Source: Argentina anserina (Eukaryota > Streptophyta > Magnoliopsida > Rosales > Rosaceae). Taken from it: a stretch of 64,000 nt of DNA. A program made the position numbers and the translations under genes. Where the stretch lies: positions 3,615,001 to 3,679,000 of the forward strand of contig NC_065874.1 in the NCBI RefSeq assembly GCF_933775445.1, written 5' to 3'. Each line of letters begins with the position of its first letter. Positions within the stretch are counted from its first letter, which is position 1. This document shows positions 1 through 13,241 of this stretch, one piece after another. The notes beneath the pieces are model-generated. The model did not search any database. It saw only the letters and a program-made list of their open reading frames with translations, and was not told where the DNA came from.

Positions 1-50
1 GTCCTTGTCTGTTCAAGTCTTGATGTTTTACCCCACATAATCATATCCAG

Positions 51-3000
51 GTGTCAGAAATTCTTTTTCCCAAAGCTAAAGGACGCAGACATTATTTACA
101 CTTTGCAATGGATTGCAACCAAAGACAACTTAGAAATTGACAAGGATGCACTCAAGCTCATTGCATCAAGATCAGATGGCTCATTGAGGGATGCTGAAAT
201 GACTCTTGAGCAACTGAGTTTGCTTGGTCAGAGAATCTCTGTTCCTCTAGTTCAGGAACTAGTAAGTTCTTTCTTGTTCTCTGAACTTGTTGCTTTCTTC
301 TGTTTATACATTCCCTTGCAGAATTGATCTGATTAATATGGTTGAGCATTTCTGAAATGGAATGTTTTAAGTTTTATCACACACTATCTTTAACATTGTC
401 AAATTCTGAAATGGAAATTTTCAATTTGACTTGCATCAATATGTGCTACAAAACTTTCATTTGTGGTATAAATATTCACTGTAAAATGCAATACCACTTT
501 ACCAATGTTGCTATCACAGATTCACAGTTCCTCATTTGTCCATAAATACTTTCCTTTAAACAGTTTCTGCAGAATCCTCCCACCTCTTCTAATCCTGGTT
601 TCTGTATTAGGCTTTATTATTTCTGTTGTACCTCAGTAAACTTATATCCCACATCCCATTTACCCCAGTTTATCCTCCTTATTTTTGAACCAGGAGAGAT
701 AAAGTTTACCTCAATTATGCAATTTGTGCTTGATAATACATCAATTTATGAAAATTTTGGGAACGAGTTTCCCTATGCTCTATGAAGAAGTTTGGAAATT
801 GTATATATGGAAAGTTTACTATCATATAATTCTGTGACCTGAAAAGGAAGTATATTGTGGGTGGCTGGGGATGCTCCTTGATCTTTGTGTGGTCAAACCT
901 GTGCATATCTTGAATTTATACTCAATCAGGCTCTTTATTTTGATCTTTGTGGCCATGTTTAACCACTTACAGATTTCAACTTAATCGAGTATTCTTCTTT
1001 TTATGTATCTTTTAGAGCTATTGATACCAACATAGAGTGCCTAAAGATTTATCCTGGTTTGTAGGTTGGGCTTATCTCTGATGAGAGATTGGTGGATCTT
1101 CTTGATTTAGCATTGTCTGCAGACACAGTTAATACTGTGAAGAACTTGAGAGTGATAATGGAAAGTGGTGTCGAGCCATTAGCCTTGATGTCACAACTTG
1201 CAACGGTCATAACGGATATTCTTGCTGGCAGCTATGATTATACCAAGGAGGGGCGTCGAAGGAAGTTCTTCCGGCACCAACCATGTGAGTTTGGAAAGTT
1301 TAACTAAACAATCCATCTGTTTGATAAAAAAAAAAAGAAGCAATTTATGAACTAGTGGTAGTAGTATTCATATTCAGTGTCTAGTTATAGTTACTTATTC
1401 ATGATTCATCTTTAGTTGAAGTTCATATGAAATCAGTGTTCTTGTCCTCAGTCTTTTAATTTAGTATAATTGATCTTCTATAACTTATTTCATTAGCATA
1501 ATTTCCAGTTAAGCCCTTGCTTTAATTAGTTTGCCATAGTTCATTCAACTAACAAAACAACTTAACCGGTTGCAGTATCCAAAGAAGACATGGAAAAACT
1601 GCGTCAAGCTTTGAAAACTTTGTCTGAATCTGAAAAGCAATTGAGGACATCAAATGACAAGTTAACATGGCTAACAGCTGCACTTCTCCAACTTGCTCCT
1701 GATCAGCAGTACATGTTGCCTAGTTCTTCTGCAGGCACTAGCAATCACAGTCCTTTGGCAGTTAATAATGCTGGTCGAAGGGATGTTCCTAGTAACGATA
1801 GAGGCTTGCCAACAAATGTTAGAAACGCAGGAAGTTCTGGTCTCAGAAGAAGTTATGCTGGAGATGGTATGGCTAGAGCTACAAACTCTGCTGATGTAGG
1901 AAAAGGGAGTGCAAGGAATAGTGTTGACAGAAGCTATAAAGCAATTGAAGAAATTTGGTTGGAGGTGCTTGAGAAAATTCCTTATAATCGCATAAAAGAA
2001 TTCTTGTACCAAGAAGGGAAGCTAATCTCAGTCAGTTTTGGTGCAGGTATGCTGTAATTTGCATAATGCTTTTGTGAATGGCCTTTACAGCCCTATTTAG
2101 CACTTAGATGATAAGCAAGTTAAAAACAGGCCAATTTATCCAGAAACATGTTAGGACCTTATGCCACTGCTTTTCAAGATCAAAGATTGCTGGGCCACTT
2201 TTCCTTTCATTTTAAAGAATTGGCAAAAGAGAACGTTTTTCAGTTAGTTTATTACTTGATGTCTATATATGCATGATTATATGGCTATGGTCAAGTCTCT
2301 CAAGCTCCACATGCCCCGGTCCATCTTATTCATCCAAATAAGTTATTCACTCATCAATCTTTATTTGAAATGTTTCCTTCTACATCTATCCGTGAACTAC
2401 AGAATAATATGAATTGTGTCCGACTGTTTTATCCTTTGAATTGAATTGGCCTCATTGTTTATTCACATGACCTGATTCTTACACTATATGCTTCCCAAAG
2501 TGAAGTCTCAACATTTTATAACTGTGTGGAACATCTGATTTGCGTAATTATCTGATTCTTCATGTGATTTCAATTGTCTTTTTGCAGCTCCCACCGTGCA
2601 GTTGATGTTCTCCTCACATATGACTAAATCTACAGCAGAAAATTTTAGAGCACAAATTTTACAAGCGTTTGAGGTGGTTCTTGGGTCTCCCATGACAGTT
2701 GAAATAAGATGTCTATCAAAAAGAGATACCAAGGAAGGGGCCCAGAAGCCTATTATCATACTAGATACCCAACACCTACATTCTGACACCCACGAAATGG
2801 GGAAGAGTGAAATTGTTGAGGTAGCAGCTTCTCCTAGGGAAGGCAAGGATAGTGGTCATATTGATAACCAGAAAGAATCTAGTGCGCGGGTGGGAGAAGC
2901 ATCTATAAAACATAGAATTGGGGAACAAGGTCAGAGTCTAAGCCTTGTCAGGGGCAAGGTGTCCCTCGCACATGTAATTCAACAGGCAGAAGGATGCTCA

Positions 3001-3522
3001 CAGCGCAGGGGATGGTCACAACGCAAAGCAGTTTCTATTGCTGAGAAGCTTGAACAAGATAATCTGTAAGTTCGTGAATCTTTTGAGTAATTGGGGAGTC
3101 AAATCCATACTCCCCATGTTACCACACAGTGCTCTTCTTATGTGACCATTTAATTCATAAAATCAGAAAAAGGCCAAAACTTGTACATCTTACAGCTTTA
3201 AAAGTCAGCATTCAGACCAATTTCTAGTGCTCTTCCTCAGCTCGTTTTTTACTTGCTAATTCTACAGGAGATTGGAATCGCAATCGAGAAGTTTGATTTG
3301 CTGGAGAGCATCCAGAGTAGCTCGTCGAAAGGTAATTCCTGATGGTTTTTATAATGTTCACATAATGCCTAGTCAGGCAGTAGCTTTAATAGTTGAAGAT
3401 GTAACTTATCAATGGTATTTCATGTGCAGCTTTCACGTTTGAAAGTGAGGACCAGGAGACCACATTCATTGCTGAAGCTTGTTTCCTGCGGTAAATGCCT
3501 AACTTCAAGATCTCCAAGATAG
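51..3522 (+). CDS. STICHEL-like protein (DNA polymerase III gamma/tau-like), 3' part
   Basis: This is the 3' part of a STICHEL family gene; the 5' end lies before the window. Seven exons can be read with consistent phase: 51-261, 1065-1284, 1576-2046, 2588-3065, 3268-3331 and 3430-3522 are bounded by AG/GT sites, the first beginning inside a split Arg codon; the stop is TAG at 3520. (That makes six visible exons here plus those upstream.) The first exons encode the end of the AAA+ clamp-loader-like region (LIASRSDGSLRDAEMTLEQL, a sensor-2-like segment) and the following helical collar (LISDERLVDLLDLALSADT). A basic C-terminal tail follows. STICHEL controls trichome branching in Arabidopsis, but related STICHEL-like proteins are little characterised, so the role is inferred from family only. 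The ending resembles STICHEL-like 3/4. The family is secure; the exact ortholog is not. Confidence 0.93.
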
Positions 3523-6500
3523 TAGGTTTGGCTGGCTTTGAAGGTTTTGTACAACCTCATCTGTATTTCTTGTATTTAAGCCAATTTAGCCAATTTCCTT
3601 CAGTTCATTAGGTCAATTTATCCGACAAATTCTTCTATATTGAATAAGAGTATGAGTTATATTCAGTACAGAAAAAGGTCGAAGTTCTGCAAAATTCGAG
3701 TCCCTTTTCCTCCAAAGCTCATGATTTTAAACAGTTTCAAGCCTACTGTCCTTAAATATCTTGTGTTTTTGATAGAAAATAGTCAAAATACAAACAGTTC
3801 GAGGCGTAGGTGTTTTTATTCGAAAATGATACAAATTCCTGGGTCATTTTGAGAATATTTTGCTTCATTGAACCCTGATTTGCTTTGAGCAACTGTACTT
3901 TTTGTCAACGGTTCTGGTATGAGCCCTTAGAATCTGAATCTGCTCTCATTTCCTGGGTTGGCATCACTCCTTAATTAGTACTTAATTGTCATTAGTCAAT
4001 TAAGCCCAGCTACCATTATCATATACTCACAGTTTCAAACTCCGTGGTCGGTCTTTGAAATTGGAAAGCCTCTCCAGAAAGGAACCCTCCTCAAATCTTC
4101 TTTGCTTTTCAAAAACATAGCCTTTCCCTTCCTTTAGGACTTTCTTTTCATGGAGTGATGTTCCTCAAGAACTCCATTTCCCTCCCTACGTCGGATAATA
4201 CTGCAGTAACTGTGAGGTAAGTTTAAGTGTTTCTATGCTTGATACTAACTATGAAGTAAGTTCTAGTGTTTCTATACTTGAGAGTTTTGGAACCTGAGAT
4301 GCTTAGGAGCCAATTTCGAACCTAAAATGTCCGAGTTTACGACTCTTCTGGGAATTAAAATGCTTCGTAATATACAATGCCGTTTAGGAAATGGCATTAG
4401 ATGAAATAATATGCAGTGCTTGTGGATTTTTCAACTCACACGATGATGCCTACAATGTGAACCAAGATTATGGCCTGCCAGAGCTTGGCGTCTTATACAC
4501 GGCCAGATCGAAGTTCAGACTTCAGACTACTCCTCTAGGTGTTTTGGACTTTTAAGGAATTCTCAATCAGCATTCGACTGTATTGATGTGATAGTCAAAG
4601 AAAAACTAGAAAACGTTGGAAATTGCAGCACTGGCAAACTTGTGTAATTGAGTTTGCATATGAAGTCATTCTGTGCTCTTTCATTTTGGTGAGTTGAGTT
4701 TCGAGAATTAATCACATTAGCAAATAGGGTACATGTTATGTCATATGTTATGACTTCAATTCGTAATATGATATAATGACGTGTTATAATTCGTGTGTGA
4801 ATGTGTTTTAGACAATATAGCCAATTCGTTATCATCCTAAATATAAACTCTAGAAGTTTGAATATAAATTTATTGTTTTCAATGATAGTTCTTTGACAAA
4901 GAATTCATATTCACATATCATAACGAAGTAATGTGTACAACAGTACTTCACGAATGGTTCATTGGTTGTAGTCCAACGCAACAAGTCAGATTCAAAACTT
5001 GAGAAAGATGGTCGGCATAGGATTCAAGTCTATTTTATGAAAACTTACTCGACAACGCTAAAGTCATTAGCCACGAAAAGTAGATTATGAACCATGAAGT
5101 AGATGATTAAAGGTACGTGACACAATATGGCTTCGTTAAATTGATGTCGTAATGCATCCTTTTCTGAGAAACGAAACTAAAATGAAGGGGCTTGATACTC
5201 AATACTCATTTTTGTTATACGTAGTTTACGATAGTTTATGGACATCTATGACCATATTCATAACTATAGTAATATAAGGATAGTAGTTGTTGAACTACAT
5301 ACACTAGTGAGTCCAAGTTGTCCCAAAATTTGCGAAAGGCTTCCACAATTCGAAGTTAGAGATCCTTTGTGCTTGAGAATTTGAATTGATTAACACTAAA
5401 ACGTCTAACCTTTATCATTGGATAAAGGTATTAGGTACTCCTCGGTTTGGGGTTTTGGCTCATAGTTGGAAATCAAACTGACTGAAAAAAATTATTATAT
5501 GTTATCATAGGATTACAGTTCTATTTAGATAATCCTAGTTATAGGCTTATAGCCTAAATCTTTTGACCCAAAACAACATAAAAAGAACATGAAACATATC
5601 TTATTCGATTCAAACTAAAATCTCAATGACTAAATAATGCTCCAAAATCGCTAAATTAATTATATTTATAAAGAAATTATACATATAATAATTCATTTAA
5701 CATATCACATTCTCAGTAAAGATATATTATAGAAATGACAAGTGGGCTGAAAAGACATGAATTATTATAGTTTAATTATTATTTAAATTTATGTCATCAT
5801 TTGTTCCCTTAAATTTCTAAATTTATCCTTTTAATTTTTATATACATTTTTTTTCTATTTATCTTTTTTTATCCTCATTTTTTTATATTTCAATCTAAAA
5901 AATATTGATTTAATTTTTTTCATTCTTGTGATTTAGTCACTTCAAATAAAAAGAGGGAAGATATTGCTTTTGACTAGTTACTGTTCACTTATTACGCCGC
6001 AGTAAAGAACTAAAATAGAAAATTAACCTGCGACAGGGTGTACTTTTACCCGTTTGTACTTTGCTTTGTATCTTCCGTTAGTCAACGACAGAGCCAGTGT
6101 GTCCTATCCTTAAGCACAGACGAATGACTGATATACCCCAAAAGTTTATTAACGCGCCTAAAAAGATGCGTGGCCCCTCACAACCCAATAGCTTAAGGCA
6201 GTCAACCCTTGAATCCAATCCGATGCTGCCTGCGGCAAACTTTGCTCCAATCATGCATATTCCCATCTCCCTCTCTCTCAAGAACCCTAGAATTTTACAT
6301 CAAAAACACGTTAAAGGTTGAAGAAGGAGGGGCACCCCTAGATTAGGTTCTATTCCCTCTTTTATCTTGCTACACAACTATGGTGCTTTATTTTGTTTGG
6401 CTACCATGAATTCTCAACTTTCATATGAATGTAGACCGTAGTTGTGTAGGTCATTCATTTTGGGAGTCAGGACAAAGGATAAAAAGAAGTAAGAATCAAT

Positions 6501-7781
6501 TGGTTGCCCAAAAGATACGATGTATGTATAAGTGAGTTTGATTAGAGACTTGACATCTTGATTTGGATAAAGAATCACTGTTATATGAAGTTTGGTAACC
6601 AATAGAGAATTTGTATTTAAATTTTCGGTCAAAAATTAAAATCCACACGTTTGTATGTTCGGATGATGCTAGATAAGGAGTCCAGTTTGGGAAAGAATAT
6701 ATTTGGTGGCAATGGGTACTCAAATTGAGCTTAAGTGGCACATTTTCTATCACTATGGTCTTCTTAAATAATATTAAGGTGGGAACTCTATGATAATTAA
6801 CACCCTATTTGTAAACCGTAAATCAAACAAACTATTTTAATCTCGTGTTACATCAAGCGTATGTCAATGTCAAGGACAGTCTTATAAGATAAGAGAAGGT
6901 GTATTGCAGACTTGTAGTCATGAGTAACAAACGTATACAAGCGTACTATTCAGTGTATATATATTAATTTCTAAACCGATTTAATCCAAGAACTTAAGAA
7001 TTTTAGCGTCAAATATCATGTACGTGTATCTCTAAAACGCTTACCTTATATAAACTTTTCTTATTAAGAGAAAAAACAGACGCTAGTATATACATTAGTC
7101 GGTTATGGCCATGAGTTCACAAAGCCAATAGCTCGCAAACCCAGCAGTCACCCTTCTCATCCCTTCATCCCTAAGTCTTACACAGTTGCCATAACAACAG
7201 GGACTGCTCAAGTATGGCCATATAGTTATGGTGATGCATCACTGTGTGCTGGAATGGAAGTTTGCAGGAAAATGCCATTCCATATGTGAAGGGAGGGGGA
7301 CGGACATGGACAAGGTGACCTCACAAAAGAATCCAAAGTCAAAACAAGTAAATATATCACAAAAGCATGCCCCTTTTGGTCACACCATCCACAGAGCAAA
7401 GCAATAGCTAACTGCCCCCAAGGAAGATAAAGAAGGAGAGGTGGTGGTACAACAGCCATGGCCATTTGAGAAGTGTGGCGCTGTAAATCTTTATGGATAT
7501 AAGTCTTCTTCCTCCTCCACAATTCCATGCCTTGCGTCAAAAAAGAAGGGTCCTTTTCACAGAGCTTGGTCGACTAACCACAAAGTCCTCGTTGCGGAAA
7601 TTCATTAGCGTGTGTTAACTCCTGGTGACTCACACACCACCCCTCTTCTTCTTCTTCTTCTTCCATTGCAAGCGTCTTCCTTTCTTTGCCGAAACGCGCA
7701 AACTACAACGGCACCGTTATCAGATCAAAACCCCCAATTCACATTCAAAATTTCCATATTCGAAAATCAAATCAAAGAGTG
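3523..7781. other. Intergenic: 3' UTR of STICHEL-like gene and PUB17 upstream region
   Basis: I see no convincing gene. The first few hundred bases are presumably 3' UTR. Positions 5,600-5,960 are very AT-rich with T-runs. Short ORFs here (3640-3852, 6097-6321, 7226-7540) have no recognisable domain. A pyrimidine-rich CTT tract at about 7643-7664 lies just upstream of the PUB17-like start and looks like plant 5' UTR sequence. Confidence 0.6.
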
Positions 7782-9941
7782 ATGGCTTCCGCCGTGATAT
7801 TCTCTTCGCTGCGGCGGAGGAGGTCGCCTTCGTTAGAGGCGGTTCTTGCGCCGGTGGACCTCTCCGACGTGGCGCTGGTGCAGACTCTTGTCTCCGTAAC
7901 GGCGGAGACTGTGTCGTCGTTTTCAGCCAAATTGTTCCATTTCCAGAGACGGAATTCGAGGTCGCTGATCAGAAAGGTGGAGGTGTTTCTTGTGCTTCTG
8001 GAGTGTTTAAATGACTCCTCCGCCGCGCCGGCTCTGCCCTGGACGGCGGTGATTTGCTTGAAGGAGCTTTACTTGCTGCTGTACAGATCCAAGATTCTCC
8101 TCGATTACTGCGCCCAGTCGAGTAAGCTCTGGCTGCTCCTCCAGAACCACCCGATCTCCGGCCATTTCCATGACCTGAATCAGGAAATCTCGACGCTTCT
8201 CGACGTTTTTCCGATCGAGGAAGTCGAATTGGGGGAGGACGTGAGGGAGCAGATTGAGCTTCTGCAGAGACAGGCCAGGAGAGCAAAGCTGTTCGTTGAT
8301 AAAGCAGACGAAGACACGAGGATTCAATTATTTCGATTCCTAAGACTATTTGAGACCGGCAGCGTGCCGAATTCGGATGAAATTCGGGTGTTTTTCATGG
8401 AGAGATTGGGAATCAGAGACGCCAGGAGCTGCAGGCATGAGATTGAGTTTCTGGAGGAGCAGATTTTGAATCATGAAGGGGATGTGGAGCCTAGTGTGGC
8501 TGTGCTGAATGGCTTCGTGGCGTTTACGAGGTATTGCAGGTTCTTGCTTTTCGGATTCGAGGAGGATGAGGTGGAACAGGGAGCCGGGAGTCAGAAGAAG
8601 GCCAGGAAGGGGTTGATTAGTCAGGAGATTGCAGAGACTTTTGTTTCGATTCCGAAGGATTTTTGCTGTCCTATTAGTTTGGATTTGATGAGGGAGCCTG
8701 TGATAATCTCGACAGGGCAGACGTATGATAGGAGTTCCATTTCTAGGTGGCTGGAGGAGGGGCATTGTACTTGTCCGAAAACAGGTCAAATGCTGCCAAA
8801 TACTAGGCTTGTTCCGAACAGGGCGTTGAGGAACTTGATCCTGCAGTGGTGCACTGCTTATGGAGTTCCTTATGATGCTCCCGAGTGTAGTGAAGCATCA
8901 GCTGAGAGCTTTGCAGGGGCTTCTCCATCGAAGGCTGCGCTTGCTGCGAATAGAGCTACAGCGGGGCTTTTGATTCAACGGCTGGCGGAGGATGGATCGA
9001 CGTGCGCACAGACAATTGCTGCTAGGGAGATTCGGTTGCTGGCCAAGACTGGAAAAGAGAACCGTGCTTTCATTGCGGAGGCTGGGGCAATTCCCCATCT
9101 TCGGAAGCTGCTCTGTTCTCCAAACTCAGTTGCGCAGGAGAACTCAGTGACTGCAATGCTTAATCTGTCAATTTATGACAAGAACAAAAGCAGGATTATG
9201 GATGAGGAAGGGTGTTTGGGATCGATTGTTGATGTTCTGAGGTTTGGCCACACGACAGAAGCAAGGGAGAATGCCGCGGCAACGTTGTTCAGTCTGTCTG
9301 CCGTTCATGACTACAAGAGGAGGATAGCAGAGGAGGAAGGGGGAATTGAAGCCTTGGCAGGGCTCTTGTTACATGGCACCCAGAGGGGAAAGAAGGATGC
9401 TGTGACAGCTTTGTTTAACTTGTCCACGCACACGGAAAATTGCGCGAGAATGATTGAGGCTGGGGCTGTAACGGCATTGGTAAGTGCATTGGGAATTGAA
9501 GGCGTTGCTGAGGAAGCAGCAGGTTCATTGGCCTTGATTGTTAGGCAGCCACTTGGGGCTAAAGCAGTCGGGAAAGAGGATATGGCAGTGGCGGGTCTTA
9601 TAGGGATGATGCGTTGCGGGACTCCAAGGGCTAAAGAAAATGCAGTTGCAGCTTTGCTTGAGTTGTGTCGCAGTGGTGGAGCTGCTACAACTGAGAGAGT
9701 AGTCAAGGCACCATCTTTGGGTGGTTTGCTTCAGACGCTACTTTTCACCGGTACAAAGAGGGCAAGAAGAAAGGCAGCATCTCTTGCTAGAGTGTTTCAA
9801 AGGTGTGAGAATGCATCGACAATGCATTTTGGTGGTCTTGGAGTAGGATACGCATTTGCAGGTAACTCAGCTGCAGGTCGTGATACAAGTTTCGTTGGTG
9901 ATGTCTCTGTGCAAATGTCCATTTCGGTGCCTGTGTTATAG
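7782..9941 (+). CDS. PUB17: U-box/ARM-repeat E3 ubiquitin ligase, PUB17-like
   Basis: Single-exon gene of 719 codons. An in-frame ATG exists at 7686, but I chose 7782 because the N-terminus from there (MASAVIFSSLRRRRSPSLEA) is the conserved start of PUB17-type proteins and the 32 residues before it are not family-like. The order is a U-box N-terminal domain (about 1-280), a U-box at about 288-360 (IPKDFCCPISLDLMREPVI, then TGQTYDRSSI, ending NLILQWC), and ARM repeats from about 400 to 690. Proteins of this type transfer ubiquitin from E2 enzymes to substrates. Arabidopsis PUB17 and tobacco ACRE276 are positive regulators of cell death and defence. The length is close to the usual 720-730 residues and no break is seen. 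Assignment to PUB17 rather than the close paralog PUB16 is likely but from memory. Confidence 0.95.
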   Translation: MASAVIFSSLRRRRSPSLEAVLAPVDLSDVALVQTLVSVTAETVSSFSAKLFHFQRRNSRSLIRKVEVFLVLLECLNDSSAAPALPWTAVICLKELYLLLYRSKILLDYCAQSSKLWLLLQNHPISGHFHDLNQEISTLLDVFPIEEVELGEDVREQIELLQRQARRAKLFVDKADEDTRIQLFRFLRLFETGSVPNSDEIRVFFMERLGIRDARSCRHEIEFLEEQILNHEGDVEPSVAVLNGFVAFTRYCRFLLFGFEEDEVEQGAGSQKKARKGLISQEIAETFVSIPKDFCCPISLDLMREPVIISTGQTYDRSSISRWLEEGHCTCPKTGQMLPNTRLVPNRALRNLILQWCTAYGVPYDAPECSEASAESFAGASPSKAALAANRATAGLLIQRLAEDGSTCAQTIAAREIRLLAKTGKENRAFIAEAGAIPHLRKLLCSPNSVAQENSVTAMLNLSIYDKNKSRIMDEEGCLGSIVDVLRFGHTTEARENAAATLFSLSAVHDYKRRIAEEEGGIEALAGLLLHGTQRGKKDAVTALFNLSTHTENCARMIEAGAVTALVSALGIEGVAEEAAGSLALIVRQPLGAKAVGKEDMAVAGLIGMMRCGTPRAKENAVAALLELCRSGGAATTERVVKAPSLGGLLQTLLFTGTKRARRKAASLARVFQRCENASTMHFGGLGVGYAFAGNSAAGRDTSFVGDVSVQMSISVPVL

Positions 9942-12900
9942 TGGTAAACATCCACCCTAGAGTTTTAGTCTTCCTTGTTATATGTGCTCCCCATTTTTGC
10001 TGGAAATATTACACATTCTTTCATTGAAATCATAAAGAAGTTACAGGAATATCTTCTGTTGGCAATCTTTTAGTGTATGTTTATTATACATGTAATCCTC
10101 AATGATTTGGTAAACCAAAGCATCAAGTGTCACTACTTGTCAAGATCATTACAGATACTTTGCGAATTTTCACTTTCAGGATTTTCATATGGCTTATATG
10201 TTTCATAATACATGCTTCTGAATATGATGCAGCAAGTAAACTACTGATGTTCATGGCAAACTTTGATGCATTCCAATACTAGTCATAATTTCCACATCTA
10301 CTGATTTAAATTCGACGTGCTATTAGACTTTGTTACTACCTGTAATTAACCTATTGACAAGACGAAAGTTTCTTAAAATAATGCTGCACTTGGATTGGTG
10401 ATGCATCGAATTGGGAATTTCCTTTTTTAGTAGAATGGAGCTTAGACCGGTTAAGAAAGTCTGCTAGTAGGGATGCAGACATTTTAGCAGTGGGAGCTTT
10501 CTGGAGACTAATTGTTATATGTTTTGAATGATGTAAGGATAAGACAAATATTTCTTCTTTCATTTAATTGTTTTGAATGACTAAGTAGCTCTCAAGTTGG
10601 CAAAGGTGACCAGTAGACCCAACCAGTTTCATCCATTAGATTCTTATCACCCTAACATGAGTTTCAGGGTCACATCACTATGCTGGTAATACTGTCTTCA
10701 ATTCTTTTACGTAGGAAGTGACATGACATGGGGCACCAAATAGTGACTTATCTAACGGTTGTAGTCTCCTAGTTTTGATACTTCGAAACACTATAGAATC
10801 GCAATTTCTGCTCAAATATCATGGTAACATTTCACTGGTATCTCTTACTTTTCTTTGAAGGATATGCTACTGCTGTGAGGCACCCACCAAAGTCGGTTGG
10901 GAAATATCAACTTGAAGCAGAATCTTCATGTAATTGAGAGCTTTTGTAATGGGCAGGGTCTAAGTGGGGGCATTACATTCACTGGCCATATAAGCACTTA
11001 TGACTATCAGATTGGAGATGATGAAAAACATTGTGGTCAGCTGAAGCTTTTTGCAGCAGCTGTGGCAATGATGGTTCCTAATGATAGTCACACAACACCC
11101 TCTAATGCTTAACAGCTTATACTCCATATTCTTGGTCTTCTTCTTTTTCTATATAAAAGAAATCACCGTTTTATTGACTATTCACATATGAAATAATTGA
11201 TGTTGATCATTCAGGGTCCCTAGTAAAAGATGGAATTCTCCTCTCCTTGGCCGGAAATGTAAGAAAACTCGGGGGTGGTAATAATAGTGCTAGCCCTTTG
11301 TGCGTTTCTTCTCCTTCCATTTGGCAAAGCCTCTGTGGAAGACACTGTCCACTGTCCTTAACCTCCTTTCAGTTTCACCCTCAAAGCTAGGCAACCTCCA
11401 ATTCTCCATCAAACATTTTTACTGGTTTTCTGTGTCGATTTGGAGTTGCCTGGCCGGCAAGAAAAGTCTCAGATTTTTCATGGTAGCCATTGTCTTCATT
11501 CAGACTGTGATGCAGTTACAGTTTAATACGTTGCTTCCAAGGCGGGTTTTTAGTCTGTCCAAATTAAAAAAATTTCTTTACCTTGGATTTGGGGGCATGG
11601 ATTTGAAATGGCTATTATTATAAACAAGGCTGAACGTTGTTTTAATCAGGAAGTCTATTCTGCCGGCCAGTGACAATATAAACAATGGCTGCAGGCATTT
11701 CTACAGCACAAAAAGATATAGTGAAGGACTTAGTTGAAGTCTATTTGGTTTCCATGTGTTTGAAATTTCGGTCTAATCAAACGTACTAATAATAGTACAA
11801 GGCATTGCACTTGAAACAGGGCCAGCACAAGACCACAAAATAATGACATGGTTGAATCTTGATTCCCAACATGAACAAGGAAGAATTTGAAGTTTCATTT
11901 TTGGCTAAAGACCAAGAATTAATAATCCCATTTTAGAGTCGATGCATACTATCGTGCATAGACTACTGAATTTGAGCCAGTCTGCTGAATCAAGTCATGC
12001 TTGGAAATTCTAAACCCGAGCAGTTCACGTTAGGAAAAAAAAATACAGTTTTAGTCAAGAGGAAAGACTAATTCTCCATGCATATCTTCTCAAAAAAAAA
12101 AAATTATGCAAAAGAAACACGACAATATACATCTGAAACATCAAACCACCCGATTATCATGTCAAATATTATATTGAACCATAGATATGTGGAAATGTGA
12201 CAAACATAATGAGCCAAATAAAAGAACTCTTCATACTCTAGATAGGATCTGTATATGGAAGTCATTTATGGGATAACCAATTACCAATGAAAGAGTAAAA
12301 ACAAAGAGCTGAACCCAACCAAAGCAAGCAAGAACGAACCAATCCAGAAAGTAGCACATCTGCTACTAGCTTAGCTTGGCTTCCTACAAATTCTGCTCCA
12401 GATACCTGTGTTTCTTCCAGTAGCATCTGATTTGACATCTTTGTGAACCTAATTGCTGATGCGAAACGATGATAATGGGGTGAAATAGAAACAAGAGGAT
12501 TGAAGTAAAACCTAATCCTAATCCGCCCTTAAGATTCATATTATGTATTCTTGGCTGACACTAAAACCTATGTCGTCTCAACATAATGAGTACAGTTTAG
12601 ACATAGTTCACACAAATATAGTGATATTACAGATTTGTGGAGCTACTGATATGCATCCATGCATGTAATCGTAAAGCAACTCGTGAAGTTAGACTTGTAG
12701 AGCAATGAGTAGGGGATATGTATACATGTATAAATTGTATGAATTCATTACAGCTTGTTTTGTCTAATCAATTAATGTAAACGTTCTACACGATACAACG
12801 ATAAACATATAAACACCTTTTGTTGCAATAACATAAATATTGATGTAATCATGGAAAGGCAAGCATGAAGTGATGAAACAAAACCTAAATCAGAAAGTCC

Positions 12901-13241
12901 AACAGACACCAAAACAATCTACAAGTGAATTCCAAGATACTCTTGTGAAAATGGAAAGGTCTGGAACAGAACCTAAATCAGAAAGTACGTCCAACTGCTG
13001 AAACCAAAACACTTTACAAGTTCAATGTATCCCTGCTAATCAACTTTCAAGTTTCAAGCATATGTTGTGTGAGTTTATGTTGCTGAAAGTTCCAAAATTG
13101 GATAGGAGAAGAAGACCGGTGATTGATTCTGTGTAATTATATCTCAATCCTTCCGGTAGAAGGTAGTCTTTAGGCCTTATAATAACATCAGATTGTATGA
13201 AGCTCAAGCAGCCAAGCTAGTCAGTGTGTCTTTGTTCCCAT
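9942..13241. other. Intergenic between PUB17-like and secreted-protein gene
   Basis: The beginning is the 3' UTR of the U-box gene and the end is the 3' UTR of the minus-strand gene. The ORFs at 10897-11112 and 11300-11623 have no recognised domain, signal or codon pattern. Nothing else can be supported. Confidence 0.5.

Noticed and set aside
7686..7781. N-terminal extension of the U-box protein from an earlier ATG
   Set aside because: The 32 residues are not family-like and the conserved family start is at 7782.
10897..11623. Two plus-strand ORFs (71 and 107 codons)
   Set aside because: No recognisable domain or signal; lengths are within chance for this much intergenic sequence.
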